A DNA stretch of 64,000 bases. Source: Diphasiastrum complanatum (Eukaryota; Streptophyta; Lycopodiopsida; Lycopodiales; Lycopodiaceae). Each line of letters opens with the position of its first letter. Positions within the stretch are counted from its first letter, which is position 1. The translations under genes and the position numbers were made by a program. The notes under the pieces were generated by a model. That model worked only from the letters and a program-made list of their open reading frames with translations. It was not told the origin of the DNA and made no database searches. Positions 33,949-44,549 of the stretch are shown one piece after another. The stretch lies in NCBI GenBank assembly GCA_029204225.1, contig CM055102.1, positions 5,447,520 through 5,511,519 on the forward strand. The letters run 5' to 3'.

Positions 33949-34322
33949 CCAATGGGAGCCCTACTACCCTCATATAGATGGCCCATGGACCCCTCCAGTG
34001 CACTATGGAGTTCCATGCCCATCCAATGAGAGAGAGAGAAGCCTAGGGGAGTTAAAGGACCTTCAAGAACCTCCATAGGCTTATGGAAAGTCAAGAGACT
34101 CTTTCCATAACCTATGACTCTTTTAATGCCTTTCTTGTGGGAGTTGGGAACTCATTGGAGCCATTGGAAGTGCACCCTCCTACTAGGTCTCAATGCCCAA
34201 GTTGTGCATGTATACTTTGGTCCTAGACCATTAAAGTGATATGGTTCAAGGTTGAGGCCCAAGGTTTAGAAAAATAGTCATCCAATGACTTTCTGACACC
34301 TCTCTAGGTTCCATACCTCCAT
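33681..34322. other. no gene seen; CT tract within
   Basis: Retrotransposon-like flank without coding domains. The microsatellite at 33881 is listed separately. The 110-codon minus-strand frame across it is a microsatellite product. Confidence 0.4.
33881..33946. repeat. CT microsatellite
   Basis: About 66 bases of TC repeats followed by CCCCC. Confidence 0.97.
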
Positions 34323-34520
34323 CCAAGGCATAGACACCTACCTGCCCTTAACCAATGACACTAGTACCTTAATCTAAGACACCTATCCTTAATCCTAAGG
34401 GTATCCTTATCCAAGGGTCACATGAATCCATAACTCCGACCAAGGTATAGTCACTTGCCTGCCCTTATCCAAAGGCACATACCCTTAATCCTAAAGGTGA
34501 TTCTTATACAAGGGTAACTT
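34323..34520. repeat. degenerate direct repeat, ~117-bp period
   Basis: CCAAGGYATAGWCACYTRCC followed by TGCCCTTA occurs at 34323 and 34440. ACCCTTAATCCTAARGG and a CAAGGGT block occur in both. The second unit is shorter. Confidence 0.7.
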
Positions 34521-34675
34521 GCCATTTAGCCCCCAACAAATGGACCAATAGGGGTCTGAAGTTTTGCTAGTTACATAGGTATGTAACAGTTTCCACCACC
34601 ACACAACATCTTGATGAGTCCAAATCTCTATAACTATGCCATGAAGCTCTACACAAACTTTGTGAAACATGTCTA

Positions 34676-34880
34676 CTAGTTGTGCATGCATTGGCAGCGG
34701 AGGAAGCACATCGCAAGGCATGGCATGATCGTCGGTTACACAAGAAAGATCTTCATGTCGGAGATGTGGTCCTAATGTATAAGACCAAGACAATCAAGAA
34801 AAAATTGAAGTTCACAAGTGAAGGCCTGTATTGCATTAAGGAAATCTTCAGCCATGGAGCCATGAACAACTCTCGCATGA
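34676..34880 (+). pseudogene. Gypsy integrase C-terminal fragment
   Basis: The frame contains HRKAWHDRRLHKKDLHVGDV, VLMYKTKTIKKKLKFTSEGL and YCIKEI. This is the block after the integrase core of plant Gypsy elements, where a GD.VL.Y motif precedes KLKF..GPY.I..I; compare the same block of element M near 11950. Only about 65 codons remain and nothing joins on either side. Confidence 0.6.
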
Positions 34881-35024
34881 CCTTCAGAACTCTTGCATGA
34901 CAAGCAAAACAGCTTCTGAAATCACGCCAATTTCTCTGGGGTCTTAGAAAATTGTGAAGAAGGTCCCTGCAAAATTTGGTATGAAACTGAATTGTGGAAA
35001 GTGCACTTCTCCTAATATGCACTC

Positions 35025-35400
35025 TATTTTTCCTCTATATAAGTAGAAAATTCAAGTCATTTGTCACTTCATCTAGCGGAGCTCTTGCCGATTTTATATC
35101 AAATTTTTCAACTATATCCAAACGCTCTCAAACTTTATATACAGAATCCTCAGCACATTCTACCACCCACCATTCCTCTTTGTTCCACCCTTATTCACCC
35201 GATATCCAATATTTTCTCATTTTTCTCTTTTTATGTCATTTAATCCACTTTTTCTACTCGTCACCTTACCAAACCTCACCTACCAGCATGGCATCCTCCA
35301 CCAACCCCGACAACTAGCCATTCAACCCCTCCGACGAGATTGATACCACCCAAATTTTTTGACCGACGCGACGTCCCTTCTTCCCACCTAGATCTACTAC
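35025..35400 (+). promoter_or_regulatory. TATA-containing, pyrimidine-rich leader with aborted ATG frame
   Basis: CCTCTATATAAG at about 35033 looks like a TATA box, followed by a C- and T-rich stretch and an ATG at 35288 that opens MASSTNPDN and meets a stop. This resembles the LTR and leader of a plant Gypsy element, but no domain confirms it. Confidence 0.3.
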
Positions 35401-35835
35401 ATGCCCACTGATTCCGGCCAAATAGGGTCTGGACCTATTATAAAAGGATGTAACTCATGGAGAGACACATCTTCTCTCTTCTCTCTCTCAATTCATCACT
35501 ATACATGATTTTCTTTGTGTAGAATTTGAGATTTTCAATTTTTTGTAATTTTGTCAAAACCTTAATTTTGATTGGATCTCTAGTTTGTGAGGTTACTGAA
35601 CTTCATTTGAGTGTGTTTCAATCTTAGGAAGTGGCAAGAATCATTAAATTGAAGATAGATCATAGGTTGATCAAAAATTTTCTATTCTATGTGTTGATTT
35701 TCTAGATAGAAGTGTTAGAAGAGATGTGAGAGATTCCATATCTTTGTGATTTCTTCTTGCGTTCATTTGTTGACATTCAAGAGAGTGCTTTGTGCATTGG
35801 AACAGGTTGGAAGAAGAAGATCAGGTCATTGCAAC

Positions 35836-36393
35836 ATGGCTACAAGTGGTGGCTATATGTTGGAGAGCAATGATAGGCTTACCTCAATCAACTATTCTAC
35901 TTGGAAGGTGAGAATGGAGTCCTTATTGGAGATGAATGAGTTGATGGAGGTTGTTGCAGGTGTGGAGGAGAGGCCTCAAACACCTGAAGATCAAGTGAGG
36001 TATGACAAGAGAGCAAAGAAGACTCTACACATGATTAAGATGAACGTTACCAATGAGCTTCTCAAGGAAGTTGGTAGAACTTGTTCAAGTTATACTTAAT
36101 GGCTTGTTGGATTATCATGCTAATCTTGTTCAAAGCTTGCTATTCAAAAGACTTTGCCAAGTATTGTGGATTTGCAAGAGATCTTGGTGAATGAGGATTA
36201 TAGGCTTCAATCAAGAGGAGGTGGATCTACATCGACATCTCATTATGAAGAGGAGGCTATGTTCATCAAAGGCAAATTCAAAGGCAAAGGCAAGTGGTCT
36301 AATGGGCAAGATCAAGGTGAGACTCCCTCTTTTGGCAAAAAGAAAGATAAGTATAAGTTGAAATTCTTTTATTGTGGAATCAAAGGGCATTTT
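35836..36393 (+). pseudogene. Copia gag of element H
   Basis: Opens MATSGGYMLESNDRLTSINY and continues WKVRMESLLEMNELMEVVAG and QVRYDKRAKKTLHMIKMNVT, then loses the middle of the capsid domain after LLKEVGRTCSS. The reading resumes in another frame with PSIVDLQEILVNEDYRLQSR and a damaged zinc knuckle (FYCGIKGHF, the second half lost). Clearly the same family as I and E. Confidence 0.85.
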
Positions 36394-36899
36394 GTCATGC
36401 TGGAAAATCAAGTAATGGATATGGAAAACAAAGTTTGTTCAATGACTTTGATGATCAAGAGGTTGATCTCAAAGGGCTTCAACAAGGCAAAAAGAAAGTT
36501 GACAATTTGGAGCTAGTCAAGAGCATCAAAGGAGAGGTAATTGGCAAAGATGTTTTGGATCTGTTTTTGCAGCTTATTGAAGACTCAAGTAAGGTCAAAG
36601 GAGCAGCAATGAAGTGTTGTTCAAGTTTACTTTACTTGTTCTATCTCATGTTTGAGCTATTTCATATGAATGTGTGCAAATTGTCAAGATATGGACAAAC
36701 TAGCTACATTGTCTTGCAATATCTTGTTGTTGGAGTTGTACTAGCATTCTTGGATGGTTTTGCTGATGGAAATGAAGCTATTGGAGGTTCATTATATCAC
36801 TCATCCATGCCTAATTCTCAAGTGTTGAGCTACTTGGTGCCAGTACTTGGAGATTGTCAATTTTTGGTGAATTCATGGTCATTTTCTTGTGTCAAGTAG
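36394..36899 (+). other. open frame of unknown nature between gag and the 3' LTR of H
   Basis: The frame open from 36372 to 36899 leaves gag at about 36394 and reads SLFNDFDDQEVDLKGLQQGK, then hydrophobic runs (SSLLYLFYLMFELFHMN, SYIVLQYLVVGVVLAFLDG) and ends SWSFSCVK. It matches no Copia domain I know and replaces the whole of pol. It could be captured host sequence, an env-like 3' frame, or a chance frame in AT-rich DNA. The following 36900-37376 has no recognisable content. Confidence 0.3.
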
Positions 36900-37376
36900 A
36901 TCTTGAAGATGAACTAGTGCAACCTACTTGGTTGAAGGAGTCATGTGGTGCTGGATCTGTATCATTTATGTACTCACCTACTCATGAATTTTCAAGGTTT
37001 GATGATATCTTGTGGCAAGATGGAGATGGTGGAGACATATCAAGAAAGGACAAAGTTGGCGGAGACAAGTAAGCAAATGGTCATCATTCACATTTCTGGT
37101 TTGGTTGCTATAATTTTTCAGAGAGTTCAAAGTTTGAAACATGGAGGAATCATTTCATTCACATTCTATTTGGTTCTTCATGTTCTAGTTATATCTTGAT
37201 GTGTAAAATTGATGTAAGAAATAGTGAAGCATCCAATTTGGACACTATTCTCTATATCAATTATGAAAGATACTTTAGAACTTTAGAAAGGGGATCTATA
37301 CGTAGGATGGAGATCATTCTAAAGTTGGATCAAAGTCGTATGGCTAAAACTATGCCAAAACTAGTTGAAGAGGGAG

Positions 37377-38653
37377 TGTGAGAGATCTCAACTAGTTTAG
37401 TCTAGTTTAGTCATATTTTGTTAGATTGTCAATATGAGGCCAAAACTCACTTTAGACTTAGAGATAAACTTTTTGAAGGTATATTAGTTTAAAATACATT
37501 CAATAAACACTTTTTGAAAGTGTGAGAAAGTTGGTAGTTGAGTTTGAGAGAGATTCAAATTTGAACTTTGGGTACATTGAATCTAGACCCAAAAATAGTA
37601 GGGTTTACATTTTGGAGGGAAAGCCAAGTGGGCAAATAGGGTTTGGTGTCAAAATATTGAAAAAATCTATCTAATGTTGTAAGTAGGGGTCCTAAAAATG
37701 CCAAAGATGAATTGAGCTCTTTTGGCTTAGTAAAGACCCATCTTAGAATAAAATATTCAAGGTAGGTAGAAGTAGAAACTCGAGCTACCATAGGAATTGC
37801 CATTTGTACTTTGCATGCCACATTTAATGCATGAAAAGACTAGGTGGCACAATTAGACATAGTGAGGTGTCTTGAATAAGTCTAGATAGCTTGAGAGGTG
37901 GATTCATAACTCCAATTCAACTCAAAGTAGGAGAAGAGTCCATGGATCTATATATATGTGATGTACTCTCATTGAGAAGATGATGAAATTTGTGTGTAAT
38001 GCAAATTTAAAGACTAAGCTCTTTGTGCCCTCTCTCTCTACTCGAGTTTGTACTTTTATTTTCTCTCTCTAGCCAAGTTGAGGCATTTATTGTGCTTAGT
38101 TTCATGTTTTGTTGACAGATCTTGCTTGTAACACAATAATATTTCTTGTATGATCAGCTTTCTTATTGTCAATCAATGCTAGTCTGATCTTTATGGTATT
38201 ATTGGGCTTAGGAGATCAAAAGTACATGTGTAGGACGTCTCACACGTGTGAATTCAACATTTGGACCTATTATAAAAGATTGTAACTCATGGAGAGACAC
38301 ATCTTCTCTCTGCTCTCTCTCATTTCATCATTATACATGGTTCTCTTTGGGTTCTACTACTCATTGGTGCACTCTCTCTCATGATGTTATCTTGCAATTC
38401 TATGTGTAGAATGATCATTTATTGCTATTTTTGGTTTCACACATGTGAAATACAGTAGGGTACTGTAATTGTATGGACATCAACCATATTTTATATTTTG
38501 GTTCATGTTTGATATTGTATCTCTTTAAGTTTTCATCTCATTTTGTATGTAGATGCTGATTTTTCTACATTGGCAGGATTGTTGGTTTGCTCCTTATTGT
38601 AACCAGAGATCAGGGACATGGATTGGATCTTGAATGATCTGAAATTCTTCATA
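37377..38653 (+). repeat. 3' LTR of element H, interrupted
   Basis: Begins TGTGAGAGATCTCAACTAG after the purine-rich GAAGAGGGAG and ends CTGAAATTCTTCATA. Without the 613-bp insert and one target copy it is about 659 bases, like E. It holds a TATTATAAAAG TATA-like box near 38270 and the perfect palindrome TTCACACATGTGAA at 38436..38449 with TACAGTA and TACTGTA just downstream. Confidence 0.88.
37647..38259. mobile_element. solo LTR inserted in the 3' LTR of H
   Basis: A 613-bp segment starting TGTCAAAATATTG and ending GAATTCAACA, flanked by a perfect 5-bp target duplication TTTGG (37642..37646 and 38260..38264). Uninterrupted family-D LTRs read GGGTTTGGACCTAT across this point. No internal sequence remains, so the two LTRs of an element have recombined. 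It carries TCACACGTGTGA at 38240..38251. Confidence 0.93.
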
Positions 38654-38904
38654 CCACGCACCAAGTGCGTGTGAACACCACCTCCTTGGCTACCATCAGA
38701 ATCGTTTCCTATGATAGACCTAAACCTTGCCATTGTCAAGCCCCGAAAGGCATTGCTCTCTTTTTGGACTCATCAATGTCCCTAGTTCATACAAATGACA
38801 AGTATTTTATCGAGGCATTCACTTCTACAATACTTGCAGAACACAAAGGACTATGGCCTATTCAAGATTGAATCCACAGTGATGCAAGCTAGGCGTCCCT
38901 AAAA

Positions 38905-39351
38905 GATGATAGTAAAAGCATCTCAGGAGGATGCACCATAGCAACTGATGCAGTTGTTATCTGGATCAGCTGCAAGTAGACAATAACTGCCCAATCATCC
39001 TATGAGGCAGAATATGTTGCTACAACCATGATGACTAATGAGATGACATGGCTCAAACAGTTCCTAGGTGGACTAGGACAGAGCAACGATGAACCGTTGA
39101 TCTTGTATATGGACAATACATCCACTATTCATCTAACAAAAGACCCAGTGTTTCATTCCAGAACAAAACACAACACCATCAAGTATCACTTGCTTAGGAA
39201 TTAGGTTGAGAATGACGAGCTGAAGATCGTCTTCATACCAATGAAGCATATAGTAGCTGATATCTTTACAAAGGCATTGGATAAGGCAATGTTCAAAAGG
39301 CAGAGAGCCAGCTTGGGAATTAGGAAAATACACGCCTTAAGAGAGATCTGA
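38905..39351 (+). pseudogene. Copia RNase H fragment (element L)
   Basis: The frame reads DDSKSISGGCTIATDAVVIW, then QSSYEAEYVATTMMTNEMTW (catalytic Glu), LILYMDNTSTIHLTKDPVFH and HIVADIFTKALDKAMF before a stop. In-frame stops at 38977 and 39202 kill it. The wording differs from the other Copia copies here, so it is a separate lineage. No RT precedes it. Confidence 0.85.
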
Positions 39352-40185
39352 AACAACATTAAGTTTCTACTTAGATTGCTGCATATTTGAGTTGTTTGTT
39401 GCACAGTTCGTGTTTTTTGCACTATTGATAAAAATGCAACAGTAGGTCTAATTTGACCCAAGACTTTGTTTTAATCGACCTTCAAAATTTTTGGCTTTTT
39501 CGTCACATACTCAGAAAGCCGACACTTCGGGTCAGGCCGACACTTCGGGGTATCCATATGCAAACCAAGGTCAAGACGAGCTATCGGGCATGGATGACGA
39601 ACTATTGGACCTCAGCTACTCGGGCGTGAAGTTTTTCAAACTATCACGATCCATGCCATACAACGTTAACAAAGACGTAGTTAAACTTAGCTAATCAAAT
39701 CTTGTGATCAAATCCAGTATGATATATGTATTGGATAGACATGCATGGATGACAACGAGAGACCTGAACGCAACACTCAAAGAGGTGCGTATCAAGAAAG
39801 TAAGATAGTTCTAGCAGTAGCTCATTCATTCGCTAGAGAGAACACCTCTCTTACGCTGACGTGCTGATCTAGGAAACAGACAATGCTCAAAAGAAATTCA
39901 TTGTTTGTATACTCGATTTTGGATAGTACAAACGAGTTATAGTTTTCTGCTCAATGTGCAATCTTTGAATGGTGTGATGCTTGTTCAATTTATCAGTAGA
40001 TATATTTTTGCTGTCACTAGACATTATCTGCTATTCATAAATTCATTGTCAGATTAGTAGTAGCTATCTGCTGTTCGGTGGATGACTGATCGTGGTTTAA
40101 GACAATAGCTTTGTCCGATAGATTGGCTCCATTTGAGCTATACATTGGAATCGTCGTCTGAGCCAGAATTGTCTGATTCACATCA
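39352..40185 (+). repeat. probable LTR of element L (ends near 40185)
   Basis: The stretch ends CTGATTCACATCA one base before TGGTATCAGAGC, as an LTR would before a primer site. The start was not found, and no clear polypurine tract precedes it. It contains a doubled GCCGACACTTCGGG near 39520-39550. Because RNase H lies upstream and a primer site downstream, it behaves like the LTR shared by two tandem element bodies. Confidence 0.45.
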
Positions 40186-40186
40186 G

Positions 40187-40265
40187 TGGTATCAGAGCGC
40201 CTCCTGGTCTAGCGGATCACATCAGTGGTATCAGACCACAAAGATTCCATCAGTGGTATTAGAGC
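40187..40265 (+). promoter_or_regulatory. three primer-site-like motifs in a row
   Basis: TGGTATCAGAGC at 40187, TGGTATCAGA at 40226 and TGGTATTAGAGC at 40254, each preceded by CATCAG. The first is a perfect initiator-Met primer site; the others are partial. Confidence 0.75.
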
Positions 40266-40310
40266 ATGAAGATTTCATCATTGAATAGCATCAAGATTTA
40301 TAATAGTAGA

Positions 40311-40358
40311 TGTGAAAGATTTCATATCAATGATGATCCAAATTCATAAACTGATCTT
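40311..40358 (-). repeat. outer end of the 3' LTR of element E
   Basis: 48 bases starting TGTGAAAGATTTCATATCAA match 45149..45196 almost exactly. This is where the outer end of the left LTR of E should lie. The left flank is GTAGA, and the right flank of E at 45794 is GTAGT. Confidence 0.7.
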
Positions 40359-40534
40359 AATACTTCTTATCTTTTGTGAAAAGTGCCATTTGTGAGAGAA
40401 GTTTGCCAATAAATATCTCATTTGTCTATTTGAGGACTGCAGATCACACTAGACAATGTCTAGTGTTGCCATTCAGAGTTTATGAGGCTTCATACTTTTC
40501 ACATTCTTATATTCCCTCTACTTTTCATCTTGAT

Positions 40535-40704
40535 CCGTACTGATATCGGATCAACGTGCGTGAGCTAAAGGAATTCCTGAGCAGTTGTACACCCGCGCAC
40601 CGAACCGATATTGCATATCCGTACCAATATCGGATCAATGGACACAAGCCCAAGAAGGTCCCGAGAGGTAGTACAACCGCGTGCTGGACCGATATTAGGT
40701 GTAC
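40535..40704 (+). repeat. two tandem units in the leader of element G
   Basis: CCGTACTGATATCGGATCAA at 40535 and CCGTACCAATATCGGATCAA at 40619, period 84. Same unit as in element A (16193..16438), where there are three. Confidence 0.85.
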
Positions 40705-40771
40705 AATTTGGAGACAAGTTGTGTGCTCAAACTGAGCCATTTTTCTGCAATTTGGACTCATCTATCCAGTA

Positions 40772-41268
40772 ATGGAAACTCTAAGCGAGAGCGTCCTCAA
40801 TGAGTCAAGCAAATTGGAAGGAGCCGACAACTATGCAGTTTGGAAATTCAAACTGAAAAACATTTTGATGAAAAGGAGCTATGGGAGATCGTGATAGGTG
40901 AAGAGACAAGGCTTGTGATTGAAGAAGATCAGCGAGCATTTGACAAGAGAAAACGAGAAACACAAAATGTCATCAACTTTCAGTCAGAGATGCAATTATT
41001 CCCTACATTTTGGATTCAGAAGGACAAAAAGAAGCATGTGATACATTGAAGACATTGTTTGAGACCACAAACACATCTCGAGTGCTATTCTTGAAGACGA
41101 AGCTGCACACATTATGAATGGATGATGGTGCAACCATTGCCGATCACCTATTGAAGGTAAAGGAGATCCATGAACAATTAGTCATCGTGGGAGAGCGAGT
41201 TCAGGACCGTGAGATTGTGCAATTGACATTGAATAGTTTGAGTGATTCACATTAGATGTTTGTGAAAA
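40772..41268 (+). pseudogene. Copia gag remnant of element G
   Basis: Starts METLSESVLNESSKLEGADN, then a one-base loss in the LMK..LWE region shifts the frame. RVLFLKTKLHT and REIVQLTLNSLSDSH segments can be followed to about 41260. The C-terminal part, zinc knuckle, protease and integrase are deleted. At the join, TTTGTGA of gag runs into AAACCTCC of pol. Confidence 0.85.
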
Positions 41269-42310
41269 CCTCCTACAAAATTACAGATGAATCTAGCCCT
41301 AATGGGTTTTGTGCTCAAGGCTCAAGAACCAAAAACTTTTGATAAAGCAAAGGAGCACGAGGAGTGGCGTGAAGCTATGGAAACAGAAATTGAAGCTATA
41401 TCAAAAAATAGGACATGGAACTTGGTTGAGCTACCTGATGGTACGATACCTATCACTTGCAAATGGATATACAAGATCAAATATGGAGCTGATGGGCAAC
41501 TCAACAAGTACAAAGCATGGTTGGTTGTGAGAGGATTTGAGCAACATGAAGGTATTGATTTTGAAAAAACCTTCGCACCCATAGCTAAGATGGTAACTAT
41601 ATGTTCTGTCATTGCTATTTCTACTTTCTATGGTTGGAAGATCCAGCAAATGGACATTAAACCTACTTTTCTTAATGGGGTACTGGAGAGGTGTACTTAG
41701 TACAACCTCAAGGATTTGTTGAGCTAGGGAGAGAGCATCTTGTTTGTAAGATCAACAAGGCTATTTATGGATTGAAGCAAGCACCACGGGCGTGGTACTC
41801 TTGCATTGATGAACACTTCAAGTGAAGGGGAATGGTAAAGAGTGATACTGATTCTAATTTTTACATTCTAAGACAAGATTCAGATAAAGTATTCATTATG
41901 TTGTACGTGGATGATTTGATTATTATAGGAAGTAATGAGAGCTTAATTGATGAAATCAAATCAGATCTTTCCAATGCTTTTGACATGAGCGATCTAGGAT
42001 TGATGCACTATTGTCTTGGCATTGAAGTACGACAAAAGGAAGACGTTTTTTTTTTTACACAAAGCAAATATGCACGAGATTTGCTTTATAAGTTCAATAT
42101 GCAAGATTGTAAGCCTTTGAGAACACCTATGGATGTCAACACGAAGCTTACTGCATATGATGAATCTGAGAAAGTGGATGCTTATTTGTATAGACAGCTG
42201 GTGGGTAGTTTGATTTATTTGAAACACACACTTATGCTGTTGGTGTTGTTAGTCAATTTATGCAAGATCCTAGTCAAGCACATTGGAGAGGGACATTGGA
42301 TTTTGATTTG
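41269..42310 (+). pseudogene. Copia reverse transcriptase of element G
   Basis: 41287..41700 holds MNLALMGFVLKAQEPKTFDK, EAISKNRTWNLVELPDGTIP, GIDFEKTFAPIAKMVTICSV and the MDIKPTFLNGV block. After a frameshift and a stop (near 41822) it continues with KAIYGLKQAPRAWYSC, FIMLYVDDLIIIGSNESLID (catalytic Asp pair intact), FDMSDLGLMHYCLGIEVRQK and LYRQLVGSLIYL. A final frameshift near 42225 ends the readable part. Confidence 0.88.
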
Positions 42311-42800
42311 ACGTATGATCAACCTAAAGTGCTGGTAGATTATACAAATGTCGATGGGCAGGTCATATTGATGACAGAAGATCTACCAGTGGTCATACAT
42401 TCAGTTATGGTACAACTGCAGTTTCATGGAGTAGCAAAAAGCAACCTATATAGTCTTATCCTCGATGGAAGTTGAATATCGAGCACTCAACAATGCTACA
42501 CAAGATGTTGTATGGTTATGAAGATTGCTTGTGGATTTAGGTTAACCACAGGTGGATGCAACTACTATATCTTGCGACAATCAAAACTGCATTCACCTTG
42601 CCAAAAATCTAGTTTTACATGCTCGAACCAAGCACATCGAAATACATTATCATTTTATGAGAGAAAATCCTTGATGGAGCCATTGATCTTGGTTTTATAA
42701 ATCTGACGATCAAGTAACAGATTTTTACTAAGTCATTAGGTAGATGTAAATTTGAAAAGTTTTGTACTCTACTAGGAATAGAAGAATGTAATTTTATCAT
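42311..42800 (+). pseudogene. Copia RNase H remnant of element G
   Basis: Scattered frames show VDYTNVDGQ, then SSMEVEYRALNNATQDVVW and KHIEIHYHFMR equivalents, with shifts and stops throughout. The same segment in element K (60398..60760) is similar but also broken. It ends with the C-terminal LLGIEECNFIIEG wording before the polypurine tract. Confidence 0.7.
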
Positions 42801-42810
42801 TGAGGGATAG

Positions 42811-43093
42811 TGTTAGAAATCAATGATAGACTTCATTGTTACAATTCTTAGTTACTATTCATGATGTACTTTATTATTGACAACTACTACCAGTTGTAAC
42901 TAGCCATAGGCTAGTCTAGTAGTTTACTCCTAGGTTTTCTCTCTCTATCAAGGTTCAGGGTTTATTTGTACATTTTACATTCAGTATGCAACTTAGTGTG
43001 ATAGAGTGTTGAGTGAGAGTGCATGTTTTTCTTCCGCCTTCTCTGGTGATTGCTTATGGTGAATGCTAGATGTTGCTTATCTGATTATTGACA
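42811..43093 (+). repeat. 3' LTR of element G (283 bp)
   Basis: TGTTAGAAATCAATGATAGA to GATTATTGACA, preceded by the purine-rich TGAGGGATAG. It matches the element A LTR. Confidence 0.92.
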
Positions 43094-43410
43094 AGCATAA
43101 GGTGGCCTATGTGACTTAGAAAAAGCACAAGACTCACAAACATGATTGATGCCACTTAAAAAAACTTGGAAGACCTATCACAACCATCTTTCTTACCATT
43201 ACCTCCAATGACTTGAAGTTGATGTGTCTCATCCTTTTATGCCAAACCTCTTAAATAGGTATTTGCTCTCTTGCAACACATCCAATTTGGTTAGCAACAA
43301 CACAAGCATCTAGTTTGAACAATTCCCTTGCCTTTTACCTTTTCCAATCAAGACATCCTTCTTTTTTATCATACAAGCATCTCCATCAAACTCAACCTTG
43401 AGGACTTTAC
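43094..43410 (-). pseudogene. start of integrase of element E
   Basis: In broken frames the minus strand gives KRLGH and VVIGLPSFF, a C..C zinc-binding pair and the beginning of an integrase N-terminal domain, before the element is cut at 43094. Confidence 0.55.
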
Positions 43411-44549
43411 TTAGCAATTGACTCTCACACTAAGCAAATTCTTGCTAATAGATGGAATAAACAAGACATCCTCCAAATGAACATTCCTATTTGTAGAGAG
43501 AGAAATAGGAATTGTGCCAATCCCTTTGATTGCACACTCACCATCATTGGCCGTGTAGATCACCCTCTTGTCATCTCCATATGCCAACAAAGAATTGAAG
43601 TGCTCTTTGTAAAAAGTCATGTGTGAACTTGCTCCACCATCAATCCACCAAAGATCTAGATCTCCATCAACAAACATACATGAAGAAATCACAAAAGCAT
43701 CATCATTTGCATCTTGAACATCCAAACCATCCTCATCAAGAGTAAGATTACCTTGCTTGTTTTCTTGATCTCTCTTCTTCTTGTAGCACTCACTTGCAAA
43801 CTGTCCTTTGATGTCACAATATAAGCACTTGTGCTTTGATCTATCCTTCTTTTTGCCAATTGAAGAAGCATCCACTTCATCTTGCCCTTTAGACCACTTA
43901 CTTTTGCTTTTGCCCTTAAATTTGCCATTTGTGAACATAGTCTCCTCTTGAAGTGTCAATGTAGATTCACTTCTTGCTTGAAGCCTATATTCTTCATTGA
44001 TCAAGATCTCTTGAAGGTCCATCAAACTTGGCAAAGTCTTTTGAATATCAATACTTTGACCAATGTTAGCATGAGATTCCTACAATCCATTACAAATAAC
44101 CTGAAAAAGCTCTCCTTCCTTAATGCTCTCATCAATGCAAGCCAACTCATCATTCAATGCATTCATCCTCAAAATAAAGTACTTGGACTTTCTTCATTAT
44201 TTTGAAAACAAGAAAAGATTTTCCTTCTTAGAGTCAACAATCTAGAAGTAGACTTGGATTCATAAAGCTTCTTCAATGAATCCCCAGTCTCACTTGATGA
44301 AGTACACTTACCAACTTCCTTGAGAAGCTCATTGGTAACATTCATCTTGATCATGTGTAGAGCCCTTTTGGCCCTCTTATCATACCTCATTTTATCTTGT
44401 TGTGTTGCTGGCCTCTTCTCCAAACCTACAACAATATCTAAAATATCATTCATCTCAAGATGTGATTCCATCCTCACCTTTCACAATGAATAGTTACTTG
44501 AGGTAAGCCTATCATTGGCTTCCAACATGACTCCACTTGATGTTGCCAT
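43411..44549 (-). pseudogene. Copia gag and protease of element E
   Basis: The start at 44549 opens MATSSGVMLEANDRLTSSNY. A stop near 44483 and frameshifts near 44160 and 44040 break the capsid domain (RYDKRAKRALHMIKMNVTNE, CTSSSETGDSLKKLYESKST). The open frame 43411..44034 holds LMDLQEILINEEYRLQARSE, the knuckle CLYCDIKGQFASEC (the His ligand of CCHC is replaced by Gln) and the protease site WWIDGGASSHM, with DGG in place of DSG. Confidence 0.85.

Larger units (their letters stand above)
35418..38653 (+). mobile_element. Copia element H (family D), internally deleted
   Basis: A plus-strand copy. Its 5' LTR is cut at 35418 (joining CCGG to CCAAATAGGGT) and again joined to the leader near 35520. 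Gag starts at 35836, pol is gone, and the 3' LTR (37377..38653) carries a solo LTR. The gag and LTR match E and I. Most of protease, integrase, RT and RNase H are absent. Confidence 0.85.
40359..43093 (+). mobile_element. Copia element G (short-LTR family), 5' end and middle deleted
   Basis: Leader with tandem units, gag start at 40772, an abrupt join to the pre-RT region near 41270, RT with YVDD, broken RNase H, polypurine tract and a full 3' LTR (42811..43093). The 5' LTR and primer site are missing. It matches element A through leader and gag, and N and K in pol. Confidence 0.88.
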
